DNA of 15,579 nt from Aquariibacter sp964433315 (GTDB lineage: Bacteria; Pseudomonadota; Gammaproteobacteria; Burkholderiales; Burkholderiaceae_C), in the NCBI GenBank assembly GCA_964433315.1, contig CAYSQO010000050.1:1-15579 (forward strand). Reading direction: 5' to 3'. The notes under the pieces were generated by a model. It made no database searches. It was not told where the DNA came from and saw only the letters and a program-made list of their open reading frames with translations. This document shows positions 7,935 through 13,472 of the stretch, one piece after another; the first letter of the stretch is position 1, and each line of letters opens with the position of its first letter. The translations under genes were made by a program, and so were the position numbers.

Positions 7935-7940
7935 TAGAAT
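7935..7940 (+). promoter_or_regulatory. Candidate -10 box TAGAAT for the PCMT-like/TolC gene pair
   Basis: CCTAGAATCCGC in the 71-base gap after the RND gene closely matches the box upstream of the ABC adaptor gene. It lies 31 bases before the next ATG. No good -35 is visible. If used, the methyltransferase and channel could be expressed even when the RND operon is repressed. Confidence 0.4.
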
Positions 7941-7971
7941 CCGCCCCTTATTTCGTCTGCCCCCGCCCGCC

Positions 7972-8622
7972 ATGAACGTCGAACACGCCCGCTTCAACAT
8001 GATCGAGCAGCAGATCCGGCCCTGGGATGTGCTGGACAGCTCGGTGCTCGGCCTGCTGGCCGTGGTCAAGCGCGAGGACTTCGTGCCGCGCGAGCACCGC
8101 GGCCTGGCCTTCATGGACCTCGAGGTGCCCCTGCCCGAGGGCCAGGCGATGCTGGCGCCCAAGGTCGAGGCGCGGCTGCTGCAGGCCCTGGGCCTGGGCA
8201 AGCACGAGCGGGTGCTCGAGATCGGCGCCGGCTCGGGCCACATGGCGGCCCTGCTCGCGCACAAGGCGCAGTCGGTGCTGAGCCTGGAGATCCGCCCGGC
8301 CCTGGCCGCCCTGGCGCAGCAGAACCTGCAGCGCGCCGCGGTCCTCAATGCCGAGGTGCGCTGCGCCGACGGCGCGCAGGGCCTGCCCGGCGAAAGCTTC
8401 GACGCCATCGTGCTGTCGGGCTCGGTCGCGGTGCTGCCCGAGGTCCTGCTGGCCTCGCTGCGCGTCGGCGGCCGCCTGGTGGCCGTGGTCGGCCAGGGGC
8501 CGGTGATGCGCGCGCTGCTGGTCACCCGCCGCGGCCCCGAGGCCTACGACCGCGAGGAGATCTTCGACACCGTCGCGCCGCGCCTGGTCGGCTTCCCCGA
8601 GCCCTCGGCCTTCCGCTTCTGA
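7972..8622 (+). CDS. pcm: Protein-L-isoaspartate O-methyltransferase-like SAM-dependent methyltransferase
   Basis: This 216-residue soluble protein belongs to the PCMT superfamily. The N-terminal region matches PCMT (VKREDFVP, compare VPREKFV in E. coli Pcm). The SAM-binding motif I is VLEIGAGSGHMAALLA (81-96), followed by the acidic end of strand 2 (LSLEIRP) and FDAIVLSG for the post-motif. The catalytic region differs from true Pcm: E. coli has GQTISQPYMVA, whereas this protein has GQAMLAPKVEA, with Leu61 where the conserved Ser sits. The TAAP motif after strand 4 is also replaced (SGSV). Repair of isoaspartyl protein is therefore doubtful; it may methylate another substrate. The gene lies between RND pump and TolC-like channel, and a PCMT-like gene before a TolC gene is, from memory, a recurrent order in Burkholderiales. 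No Shine-Dalgarno sequence precedes the ATG. Confidence 0.85.
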   Translation: MNVEHARFNMIEQQIRPWDVLDSSVLGLLAVVKREDFVPREHRGLAFMDLEVPLPEGQAMLAPKVEARLLQALGLGKHERVLEIGAGSGHMAALLAHKAQSVLSLEIRPALAALAQQNLQRAAVLNAEVRCADGAQGLPGESFDAIVLSGSVAVLPEVLLASLRVGGRLVAVVGQGPVMRALLVTRRGPEAYDREEIFDTVAPRLVGFPEPSAFRF

Positions 8623-8630
8623 TCCCGCGC

Positions 8631-8647
8631 CCGGCCCCGGGGGCCGG
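8631..8647 (+). terminator. GC hairpin between the PCMT-like and TolC genes
   Basis: CCGGCCC and GGGCCGG form a perfect 7-bp stem with a CGG loop, 8 bases after the methyltransferase stop. No T-run follows (ACGCTGTCT), so it is a weak terminator candidate. It could be an attenuator or an mRNA-stabilising stem within the pair. Confidence 0.25.
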
Positions 8648-8683
8648 ACGCTGTCTCCCGTCGATGCCCAAGGACCCGAGCCG

Positions 8684-10042
8684 ATGCCCTTCCCGAAGTC
8701 CAGGATCTCCGCGGCGCCCCGGCGCCTGGCCCATGGTTTTCGGGCGATCGGCGGGGGTCTGCTGCTGGGCCTGGCCACGGCCGCCTCGGCCCAGAGCCTG
8801 ACCGAGCTGCACACCCTGGCGCGGGCCTACGACGCCCGCACCCTGGCCGCCCGGGCCAGTGCCGAGGCCGCCCGGCAGCGCCTCGACCAGGCGATCGCCG
8901 TGCGGCGGCCGAGCGCCTCGCTCAGCGCCAGCCTCACCCGCAGCGCGACTGACGCGCCCGCCCGCAGCGACACCATCTACAACACCCGGCCGACCGCCGA
9001 GCTGCGCGCCACCCAGCCGCTGCTGAGTCCGGCCACCGCGGTGCAGCTGCAGCAGGCCGAGCGCAATGTCGTCGTCGCCCAGACCCAGCTCGAAGAGGCC
9101 GAGCAGGACCTGATCCTGCGCCTCTCCGAGGCCTACTTTGCGGTGCTGGCCGCCCAGGACACCCTGGCCACCGCGCGCCAGAACGAGCGCGCTATCGCCG
9201 AGCAGCTGGCCTCGGCGCAGCGCAACTTCGAGGTCGGCACCGCCACCATCACCGACACCCGCGAGGCCCAGTCGCGCGGCGACCTGGCGCTCGCCCAGCG
9301 CCTGGCGGCCGAGAACACGCTGCGCAGCGCGCAGATCGCGCTGGACCAGCTGGTCGGCCGCGAGGGCGTGAGCCCGCGGCCGCTGGCGCAGCCGGTGCGC
9401 CTGCCCGCCCTCGCGTCCGGCGAGGTCGAGCGCTGGGCCGGGCAGACCGAGTCCGCCCCGGGCGTCCGCCGCGCCCGCCTGGTGCTGGAGGTGGCCGAGC
9501 TCGACACCCGCCTGGCCCGCAGCGGCGAGCTGCCGACGCTGGACCTGGTCGGCAGCTACGGCAAGTCGCGCAACTCGGGCACCTCGGCCGGCAGCTTCGG
9601 CGTCGGCACCACGACCACCGCCTCGCTCGGCCTGCAGTTCAACTGGCCGGTGTTCAGCAGCGGCCGCGTCGACGCGCGGGTGCGCGAGACGATCTCGCTG
9701 GCCGAGCGCGCCCGCCAGGACCTGGACAACGCCCGTCGCACCCTGGCCCAGACCACGCGGCAGGCCTATTTCACCGTGCTCTCGGGCGAGGCGCAGGTGC
9801 GCGCCCTGGAGGCGGCCGAGGCCTCCAGCCGCCTTGCCCTGGAGGCCACCCAGGTGGGTTACCGGGTCGGGGTGCGGGTGAACATTGACGTGCTCAACGC
9901 GCAGACCCAGCTCTACACCACCCAGGCCAACCTGGCCAAGGCGCGCTACGACGTGCTGCTGGGCCAGCTGCGCCTGCGCCAGGCGGCCGGCAGCCTGGGC
10001 GAGGCCGATCTGGCCGACATTGCCCGCGCGCTGCAGCCCTGA
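8684..10042 (+). CDS. tolC: TolC-family outer-membrane efflux channel protein
   Basis: This 452-residue protein would trimerise into the outer-membrane channel-tunnel that completes tripartite exporters. A Sec signal peptide ends near AASAQS (cleavage around residue 36-37). The mature part shows the two OEP repeats: one with SEAYFAVLAAQDTL near residue 148 and a second with RQAYFTVLSGEAQ near residue 360. Strongly Ala/Gln/Glu-rich coiled helices are present, as is the diagnostic GYRVGVRVNIDVLNAQTQLY (392-411), matching the TolC signature GYEVGTRT-VDVLNAQ. AAGGA at 8670-8674 lies 9 bases before the ATG and sets this start. It is the only outer-membrane channel gene in the window, so it is the natural partner of the RND pump and could also serve the ABC exporter. 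It lacks an N-terminal lipobox, unlike OprM-type channels. Confidence 0.94.
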   Translation: MPFPKSRISAAPRRLAHGFRAIGGGLLLGLATAASAQSLTELHTLARAYDARTLAARASAEAARQRLDQAIAVRRPSASLSASLTRSATDAPARSDTIYNTRPTAELRATQPLLSPATAVQLQQAERNVVVAQTQLEEAEQDLILRLSEAYFAVLAAQDTLATARQNERAIAEQLASAQRNFEVGTATITDTREAQSRGDLALAQRLAAENTLRSAQIALDQLVGREGVSPRPLAQPVRLPALASGEVERWAGQTESAPGVRRARLVLEVAELDTRLARSGELPTLDLVGSYGKSRNSGTSAGSFGVGTTTTASLGLQFNWPVFSSGRVDARVRETISLAERARQDLDNARRTLAQTTRQAYFTVLSGEAQVRALEAAEASSRLALEATQVGYRVGVRVNIDVLNAQTQLYTTQANLAKARYDVLLGQLRLRQAAGSLGEADLADIARALQP

Positions 10043-10047
10043 GCCGG

Positions 10048-10077
10048 CGCGCAGGGGCCAGCGCCGGCGCCTGCGCG
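10048..10077 (+). terminator. GC-rich stem-loop after the TolC-like gene
   Basis: CGCGCAGG (10048-10055) pairs perfectly with CCTGCGCG (10070-10077) across a 14-base loop that itself holds complementary GC-rich sequence. It lies 5 bases after the TolC stop, as expected for the end of the efflux operon. No T-run follows, so termination would be imperfect or Rho-assisted. Confidence 0.4.
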
Positions 10078-10094
10078 GAGCTCGCGAGCGGCTT

Positions 10095-10108
10095 GGGCCC
10101 ATGGGCCC
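10095..10108. repeat. Perfect 14-bp palindrome between tolC and fccA
   Basis: GGGCCCATGGGCCC is a perfect palindrome in the 180-base gap between the efflux and sulfide operons. It sits too far upstream to be a core promoter element of fccA. It could be a regulator site or chance in GC-rich DNA. Confidence 0.35.
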
Positions 10109-10137
10109 TGCAGCTGACCTCCGCCTTGCAGGCCGGA

Positions 10138-10152
10138 CCGGGTTTAACCCGG
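10138..10152. promoter_or_regulatory. 15-bp inverted repeat upstream of fccA, possible operator
   Basis: CCGGGTTTAACCCGG has 7-bp arms around a central T. It lies about 70 bases upstream of the fccA start and about 30 bases before the TATATC box. That position would suit an activator or repressor. As RNA it could only form a 5-bp stem with no T-run, so a DNA site is more likely than a terminator. Confidence 0.4.
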
Positions 10153-10179
10153 ACGTTCGCCCCCGGACTCGCGTGCCAA

Positions 10180-10206
10180 GATATATCACTGATCACTGAT
10201 TTATCA
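10180..10206 (+). promoter_or_regulatory. AT-rich promoter/operator region of fccAB with tandem repeats
   Basis: This is the most AT-rich short tract in the intergenic sequence. It contains the palindrome GATATATC (10180-10187), a tandem direct repeat ATCACTG-ATCACTG (10185-10198) and an inverted TGAT-TT-ATCA (10197-10206). TATATC (10182-10187) is the best -10 candidate, about 35 bases upstream of the fccA ATG. No standard -35 or sigma-54 element was seen. The overlap of repeats with the likely -10 suggests a regulated promoter, possibly sulfide-responsive; the regulator is not identifiable. Confidence 0.5.
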
Positions 10207-10222
10207 AGCTGGAGAGCGCTTC

Positions 10223-10561
10223 ATGCCCCGTTTCCCTGATGCCCGATCCCTGCTCGCCGGCCTGGTGCTCGGCGTGGCGGCCCTGGGTGCCGCGCAGGCC
10301 CAGACCGTCGATGCGGCGCGACTGCATCTGCGCAGCCTGGCCGCCACCTGCGCCAACTGCCATGGCACCGACGGCCATGCGGTGCCCGGCGAGTCGATGG
10401 TGCATCTGGCCGGCCTCGGCAAGGCCTACATCGTCGAGCAGCTCACCGCCTTTCGCGACGGCAAGCGCCCGGCCACCGTCATGCACCAGCTGACCAAGGG
10501 CTTCACCGACGCCCAGATCGACGCCGTGGCCGGCTACTTCGCCGCGCAGCAACCCAAGTGA
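10223..10561 (+). CDS. fccA: Flavocytochrome c sulfide dehydrogenase, monoheme cytochrome subunit
   Basis: This 112-residue periplasmic c-type cytochrome accepts electrons from the sulfide-oxidising flavoprotein encoded next. A Sec signal peptide ends at AAQAQ (about residue 27). The single heme site is CANCH (Cys43, Cys46, His47), followed by GTDGHAVPG. Met87 in RPATVMHQL is the probable sixth heme ligand, and the C-terminal helix FTDAQIDAVAGYFAAQ is typical of class I cytochromes of this family. The family has monoheme and diheme versions; this is the short monoheme type. GGAG at 10211-10214 lies 8 bases before the ATG. The stop precedes the flavoprotein start by 17 bases. Alternative name SoxE. 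The function assignment leans on the fccB neighbour, since the cytochrome alone could serve other dehydrogenases. Confidence 0.88.
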   Translation: MPRFPDARSLLAGLVLGVAALGAAQAQTVDAARLHLRSLAATCANCHGTDGHAVPGESMVHLAGLGKAYIVEQLTAFRDGKRPATVMHQLTKGFTDAQIDAVAGYFAAQQPK

Positions 10562-10578
10562 GCCGGAGTCCCCACACC

Positions 10579-11859
10579 ATGCAACGTCGTCGTCTTCTCC
10601 AGGGTGCCGCAGCGGGCGGCCTGCTCGGCAGCCTCATCCCCGGCCTGAGCGGCTGTGCCAGCGTCCCGACCAGCGCCCGCGTGGTGGTGGTGGGCGGCGG
10701 CTACGGCGGTGCCACCGCCGCCAAGTACGTGCGCCTGCTGTCCAACCAGGGCCTGGACGTGGTGCTCATCGAGCCGAACGCGGCCTTCGTCAGCTGCCCC
10801 ATCTCCAACCTCGTCGTCTCCGGCCTCAAGGGCCTGGACGACCTGACCACCGGCTACGGCGCGCTGGGCAAGGCCCACGGCGTGACCGTGGTGCGCGACT
10901 ACGCCAGCGGCGTGGACCCCAAGGCCAAGGTCGTGAGCCTGGCCTCCGGCGGCAGCATCCGCTACGACAAGCTGATCCTCTCGCCCGGCATCGACCTGCA
11001 GTTCGACAAGATCGAGGGCCTGGCCGCCGCCCAGCAGGCCGGCACCATCCTGCAGGCCTGGAAGGCGGGCCCCGAGACCGTGGCCCTGCGCAAGCAGCTG
11101 GAGGCTATGCCCGACGGCGGAACCTACGCCATCGTGGTGCCCGAGGCGCCCTACCGCTGCCCGCCCGGCCCCTACGAGCGCGCCAGCATGGTCGCGGCCT
11201 ACTTCAAGCGCGCCAAGCCGAAGAGCAAGGTGCTGATCCTCGACGCCAACCAAGACGTGACCTCCAAGGGCCCGCTGTTCAAGAAGGCCTGGAGCGAGCT
11301 CTACCCCGGCATGGTCGAGTTCCGCGGCCAGCACAAGGCCGTGGCCGTGGACGCCAAGACCAACACCGTCAAGTTCGACGTGCAGGAAGATGTGCAGGCC
11401 GACGTGCTCAACGTGCTGCCGCCGATGCGCGCTGGCAAGATCGCGGTGGACACCGGCCTGGCCAACAGCAACGGCCGCTGGTGCAACGTGAACTACCAGA
11501 CCTTCGAGTCCACCGCGGCCCCCGACATCCACGTGCTGGGCGACTCGATCCAGATCGCCCCCCTCATGCCCAAGAGCGGCCACATGGCCAACAGCCATGC
11601 CAAGGTGGCGGCGGCGGCGGTGGTGGCGCAGCTGGCCGGGGTCGAGGTCAATCCGGTCCCCATGCTGACCAACACCTGCTACAGCTTCGTGGGCGACAAG
11701 GAGGTCATCCACGTCGCCAGCGTGCACCGCTACGAAGCCGCTGAGAAGACCTTCAAGACGGTCGCCGGTTCGGGCGGCGTGTCCGCCGCGCGCAGCGAGC
11801 TGGAAGCGGCCTACGCCATGGGCTGGGCGCGCAACATCTGGGCCGACATGCTGGCCTGA
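10579..11859 (+). CDS. fccB: Flavocytochrome c sulfide dehydrogenase, flavoprotein subunit
   Basis: This 426-residue FAD enzyme oxidises sulfide to sulfur or polysulfide and passes electrons to the FccA heme. The dinucleotide-binding motif is VVVVGGGYGGATAAKY (residues 35-50). All three family cysteines are present: Cys73 in FVSCPISN (equivalent to the FAD-linking cysteine), and Cys194 in YRCPPGPYERAS plus Cys367 in NTCYSFVG (equivalent to the redox-active disulfide). The spacings of 121 and 173 residues are close to those of the Allochromatium enzyme. The N-terminus MQRRRLLQGAAAGG looks like a Tat signal and runs into a lipobox LSGC (Cys26). ATG 10579 is preferred because GGAG lies 10 bases upstream; an in-frame GTG at 10558 overlaps the fccA stop but adds only seven residues. 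Also called SoxF. Confidence 0.94.
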   Translation: MQRRRLLQGAAAGGLLGSLIPGLSGCASVPTSARVVVVGGGYGGATAAKYVRLLSNQGLDVVLIEPNAAFVSCPISNLVVSGLKGLDDLTTGYGALGKAHGVTVVRDYASGVDPKAKVVSLASGGSIRYDKLILSPGIDLQFDKIEGLAAAQQAGTILQAWKAGPETVALRKQLEAMPDGGTYAIVVPEAPYRCPPGPYERASMVAAYFKRAKPKSKVLILDANQDVTSKGPLFKKAWSELYPGMVEFRGQHKAVAVDAKTNTVKFDVQEDVQADVLNVLPPMRAGKIAVDTGLANSNGRWCNVNYQTFESTAAPDIHVLGDSIQIAPLMPKSGHMANSHAKVAAAAVVAQLAGVEVNPVPMLTNTCYSFVGDKEVIHVASVHRYEAAEKTFKTVAGSGGVSAARSELEAAYAMGWARNIWADMLA

Positions 11860-11897
11860 TCGATCGCTGCGCCGGGCGCGGGCCGGGAGGCCTGCGC

Positions 11898-12194
11898 TCA
11901 GCGCGGCGGCAGGCGCGGTTCGTCCTTCGGATCGCGCACCTCGCGCAGTTCCACGTCGACGATCTCGCCCGTCTGCACCGGCCGGCCGAAGCCGCGGCGG
12001 AAGGCCGCCCCCGCGCGCTGGCGGTGGGTCGTCCACTGCACGTCCGGCCGCCGCCCGCGCAGCAGGCTCCAGGCGATCACGATCAGCGCCACGCACAGCC
12101 CCATCAGCAGCAGGCCCAGGCCGAAGGCCAGGCCCAGCAGCAGGGCGACGAGTCGAAGCACGGTCCGGCCCAGGGCCGAGAGAAGTTCAAGCAT
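11898..12194 (-). CDS. Small conserved-looking membrane protein, function unknown
   Basis: This 98-residue protein is not assigned to a named family. Residues about 11-45 are strongly hydrophobic (LVALLLGLAFGLGLLLMG, then LCVALIVIAW), enough for one long or two short membrane spans. A basic patch RGRRP follows, then a cytoplasmic-looking C-terminal half with GEIVDVELREVRD and a PKDEPRLPPR tail. The coding case rests on the plausible membrane topology, the neat fit between convergent fccB and a divergent DUF502 gene, and a CACAAT box exactly 6 bases before the ATG. There is no Shine-Dalgarno sequence, so the mRNA may be leaderless. The frame stays open upstream of 12194, but that extension would cross the divergent promoter and has no recognisable content. 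Confidence 0.7.
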   Translation of the reverse strand: MLELLSALGRTVLRLVALLLGLAFGLGLLLMGLCVALIVIAWSLLRGRRPDVQWTTHRQRAGAAFRRGFGRPVQTGEIVDVELREVRDPKDEPRLPPR

Positions 12195-12200
12195 GGCGTG

Positions 12201-12206
12201 ATTGTG
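12201..12206 (-). promoter_or_regulatory. Candidate -10 box CACAAT of a leaderless small membrane protein gene
   Basis: On the minus strand CACAAT is followed by CACGCC and then ATG. Transcription normally starts about 6-7 bases after a -10 box, so the mRNA would begin at or next to the start codon. The acetyltransferase gene at 14718 has the same CACAAT-six bases-ATG arrangement. Confidence 0.45.
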
Positions 12207-12211
12207 GGGGG

Positions 12212-12229
12212 CGCGGCAGGAGAGCCGCG
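12212..12229. promoter_or_regulatory. Inverted repeat between divergent promoters
   Basis: CGCGGC and GCCGCG form 6-bp arms around AGGAGA. The repeat lies between the CACAAT box of the leftward gene and the TAGAGT box of the rightward gene. It could be a shared operator, but repeats of this size are common by chance in such GC-rich DNA. Confidence 0.25.
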
Positions 12230-12238
12230 TTCGGCGGC

Positions 12239-12270
12239 TAGAGTTCCGGGGACGGGCCCGCGGGCCCGTC
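12239..12270 (+). promoter_or_regulatory. -10 box TAGAGT and 20-bp palindrome at the predicted 5' end of the DUF502 mRNA
   Basis: TAGAGT (12239-12244) is a plausible -10 box. Seven bases later, at the expected transcription start, begins a perfect 20-bp palindrome (12251-12270) with arms GACGGGCC and GGCCCGTC around CGCG. In RNA it can form an 8-bp stem with a four-base loop at the extreme 5' end. It could be an operator or a stabilising 5' stem-loop. Confidence 0.45.
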
Positions 12271-12303
12271 GGCCCCCCGCCCGCTCCCGTGCCCCAGACG
12301 ACC

Positions 12304-12987
12304 GTGAACACCGCCCCCCGAACCCTGCTGCGCCTCCTGCTGACCGGCCTGGTCGCCGCCCTGCCGCTGGCCGCGACCGTGGCCATCTTCGTCTGGGCCT
12401 GGCGCCTGCTGGTGACCTGGGTCGGGCCGCAGAGCGCCATCGGCCAGGGCCTGATCCGCCTGGGCTTCGGCGCCGGCGAGTCGGAGAAGCTCGGCTACCT
12501 GATCGGCGTGAGCCTGGTGCTGCTGGGCCTGCTCGGGCTGGGCCTGCTGACCGAGGCCGGCCTGCAGCGCGGCCTGCAGCGTGCCGTCGATGCGCTGATG
12601 CAGCGCATCCCCCTGGTCCGCAACGTCTACGGCCTGGTCCAGCGCTTCGTCGGCCTGATCGGCCAACGCGAAGGCTCGGGCCTGGCCTCGATGAGCCCGG
12701 TGTGGTGCCACTTCGGCGGGGCCGAACGGCCCGGCGTGGCCGTGCTGGGCCTGCTCTCGGCGCCTGAGCCCGTGCTGATCGCCGACCGGCCGCATCTGGC
12801 CGTGCTGCTGCCGACCGCGCCCGTGCCGGTCGGCGGCGGGCTGCTCTACGTGCCCGCCGACTGGGTCCGTCCCGCCGAGATCGGCATCGACGCGCTCAGC
12901 AGCCTCTACGTCTCCATGGGCGTCACCTCGGCCGAGCACCTGCCGCGCGTGGCCGACCGGGCCGAGGCCGGCGCGGCGCCGCGCTGA
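12304..12987 (+). CDS. DUF502 family membrane protein
   Basis: This protein of about 227 residues belongs to the DUF502 family, common in proteobacteria and plants, with no established biochemical role here. Two transmembrane segments are visible: LLLTGLVAALPLAATVAIFVW (about 11-31) and LGYLIGVSLVLLGLLGLGLL (63-82). The family signature IPLVRNVYGLVQRFV (102-116) follows. A soluble beta-rich C-terminal domain contains LLPTAPVPVGGGLLYVPADWV, the usual conserved block. The start is uncertain: GTG at 12304 gives the typical short N-terminus before TM1, and GTG at 12289 would add five residues; neither has a Shine-Dalgarno sequence. It diverges from the small membrane protein gene. The last 20 residues are Ala/Arg-rich. 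Confidence 0.9.
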   Translation: MNTAPRTLLRLLLTGLVAALPLAATVAIFVWAWRLLVTWVGPQSAIGQGLIRLGFGAGESEKLGYLIGVSLVLLGLLGLGLLTEAGLQRGLQRAVDALMQRIPLVRNVYGLVQRFVGLIGQREGSGLASMSPVWCHFGGAERPGVAVLGLLSAPEPVLIADRPHLAVLLPTAPVPVGGGLLYVPADWVRPAEIGIDALSSLYVSMGVTSAEHLPRVADRAEAGAAPR

Positions 12988-13020
12988 TGCGATGAGGCGG
13001 TGGCGCATGCGGCATCCCGC

Positions 13021-13026
13021 TACACT
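13021..13026 (+). promoter_or_regulatory. Candidate -10 box TACACT for the cold-shock gene
   Basis: CGCTACACTGCGCC lies 34 bases after the DUF502 stop and about 195 bases before the cold-shock ATG. The -35 region is poor (GGTGGCGC). If used, it creates a leader of nearly 190 bases, as is normal for cspA-type mRNAs. Confidence 0.45.
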
Positions 13027-13221
13027 GCGCCGCTTGTGGTGATGCTTCAAGTTCGTGCTCCGTCGAGGTTGTGCTCCATCCGATGCGGCTGAAACCCAGC
13101 CGACGTCGTTCCGGTTCGATCCCCTGCGTGACGTTTCTTGCGTGTCCCTGCAGACGCCGGCCTCCGTGCCGGCGAATGCGCCCCGGCATGTCGCCCGGGC
13201 GTTTTCTCTGAAGGAATGTTC
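13027..13221 (+). promoter_or_regulatory. Long structured 5' leader of the cold-shock gene
   Basis: This gene-free stretch is less GC-rich than its surroundings. It holds a repeated GTGCTCC (13055-13061 and 13071-13077). Hairpins occur at 13086-13102 (CGGCTG/CAGCCG, loop AAACC) and 13155-13174 (CGCCGGC/GCCGGCG, loop CTCCGT). A third GC-rich hairpin spans 13179-13201, with the palindrome CGCCCGGGCG, and is followed directly by TTTTCTCT and then the Shine-Dalgarno AAGGA (13211-13215). Long structured leaders control cspA mRNA stability and cold-dependent translation in E. coli; the same role here is inferred from position. Confidence 0.6.
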
Positions 13222-13431
13222 ATGTCTGTTCAAACCGGTACCGTGAAGTGGTTCAACGACGCCAAGGGCTTTGGCTTCATCGCCCAGGACGGCGGCGGCC
13301 CCGACGTTTTCGCCCACTTCCGTGACATCACGGGCAATGGCTTCAAGAGCCTGGCCGAGAACGAGCGCGTCGAGTTCGAAGTCAAGCAAGGCCAGAAGGG
13401 CCCGCAAGCCGCGAACATCCGCAAGCTGTGA
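13222..13431 (+). CDS. cspA: Cold-shock protein, CspA family
   Basis: This 69-residue protein is a single OB-fold cold-shock domain that binds single-stranded RNA/DNA and melts RNA structure. Conserved features are GTVKWFNDAKGFGFI with RNP1 (KGFGFI, 15-20), RNP2 (VFAHF, 29-33), and the C-terminal EFEVKQGQKGPQAANI. The length is standard. ATG 13222 is preferred because AAGGA ends 6 bases upstream; an in-frame ATG at 13216 directly abuts that Shine-Dalgarno sequence and is unlikely to be used. It is a single-gene transcript with its own long leader and a strong terminator. Which Csp paralogue it is, and whether it is cold-inducible, cannot be told from the protein. Confidence 0.96.
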   Translation: MSVQTGTVKWFNDAKGFGFIAQDGGGPDVFAHFRDITGNGFKSLAENERVEFEVKQGQKGPQAANIRKL

Positions 13432-13438
13432 TCGTGTC

Positions 13439-13456
13439 GGGCGCCTGAGGGCGCCC
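13439..13456 (+). terminator. First hairpin after cspA
   Basis: GGGCGCC and GGCGCCC form a perfect 7-bp stem with a TGAG loop, 7 bases after the cspA stop. No T-run follows. It probably protects the 3' end or assists the stronger terminator just downstream. Confidence 0.4.
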
Positions 13457-13472
13457 GCGCATCCGCGGTGCA

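Noticed and set aside
10138..10222. Sigma-54 promoter or FNR/CRP site upstream of fccA
   Set aside because: No TGGC-N8-TTGC element was found, and the TGAT/ATCA arms are 2 or 9 bases apart rather than the 4 expected for an FNR box.
10558..10578. GTG start for fccB overlapping the fccA stop (GTGA)
   Set aside because: ATG 10579 has GGAG at a proper distance and places the RRR Tat-like motif at the usual distance from the N-terminus. The GTG remains possible but is less supported.
13216..13221. Alternative cspA ATG at 13216
   Set aside because: It directly abuts the AAGGA sequence, leaving no spacing, while ATG 13222 has 6 bases and gives the standard MSVQTGTVKWF start.
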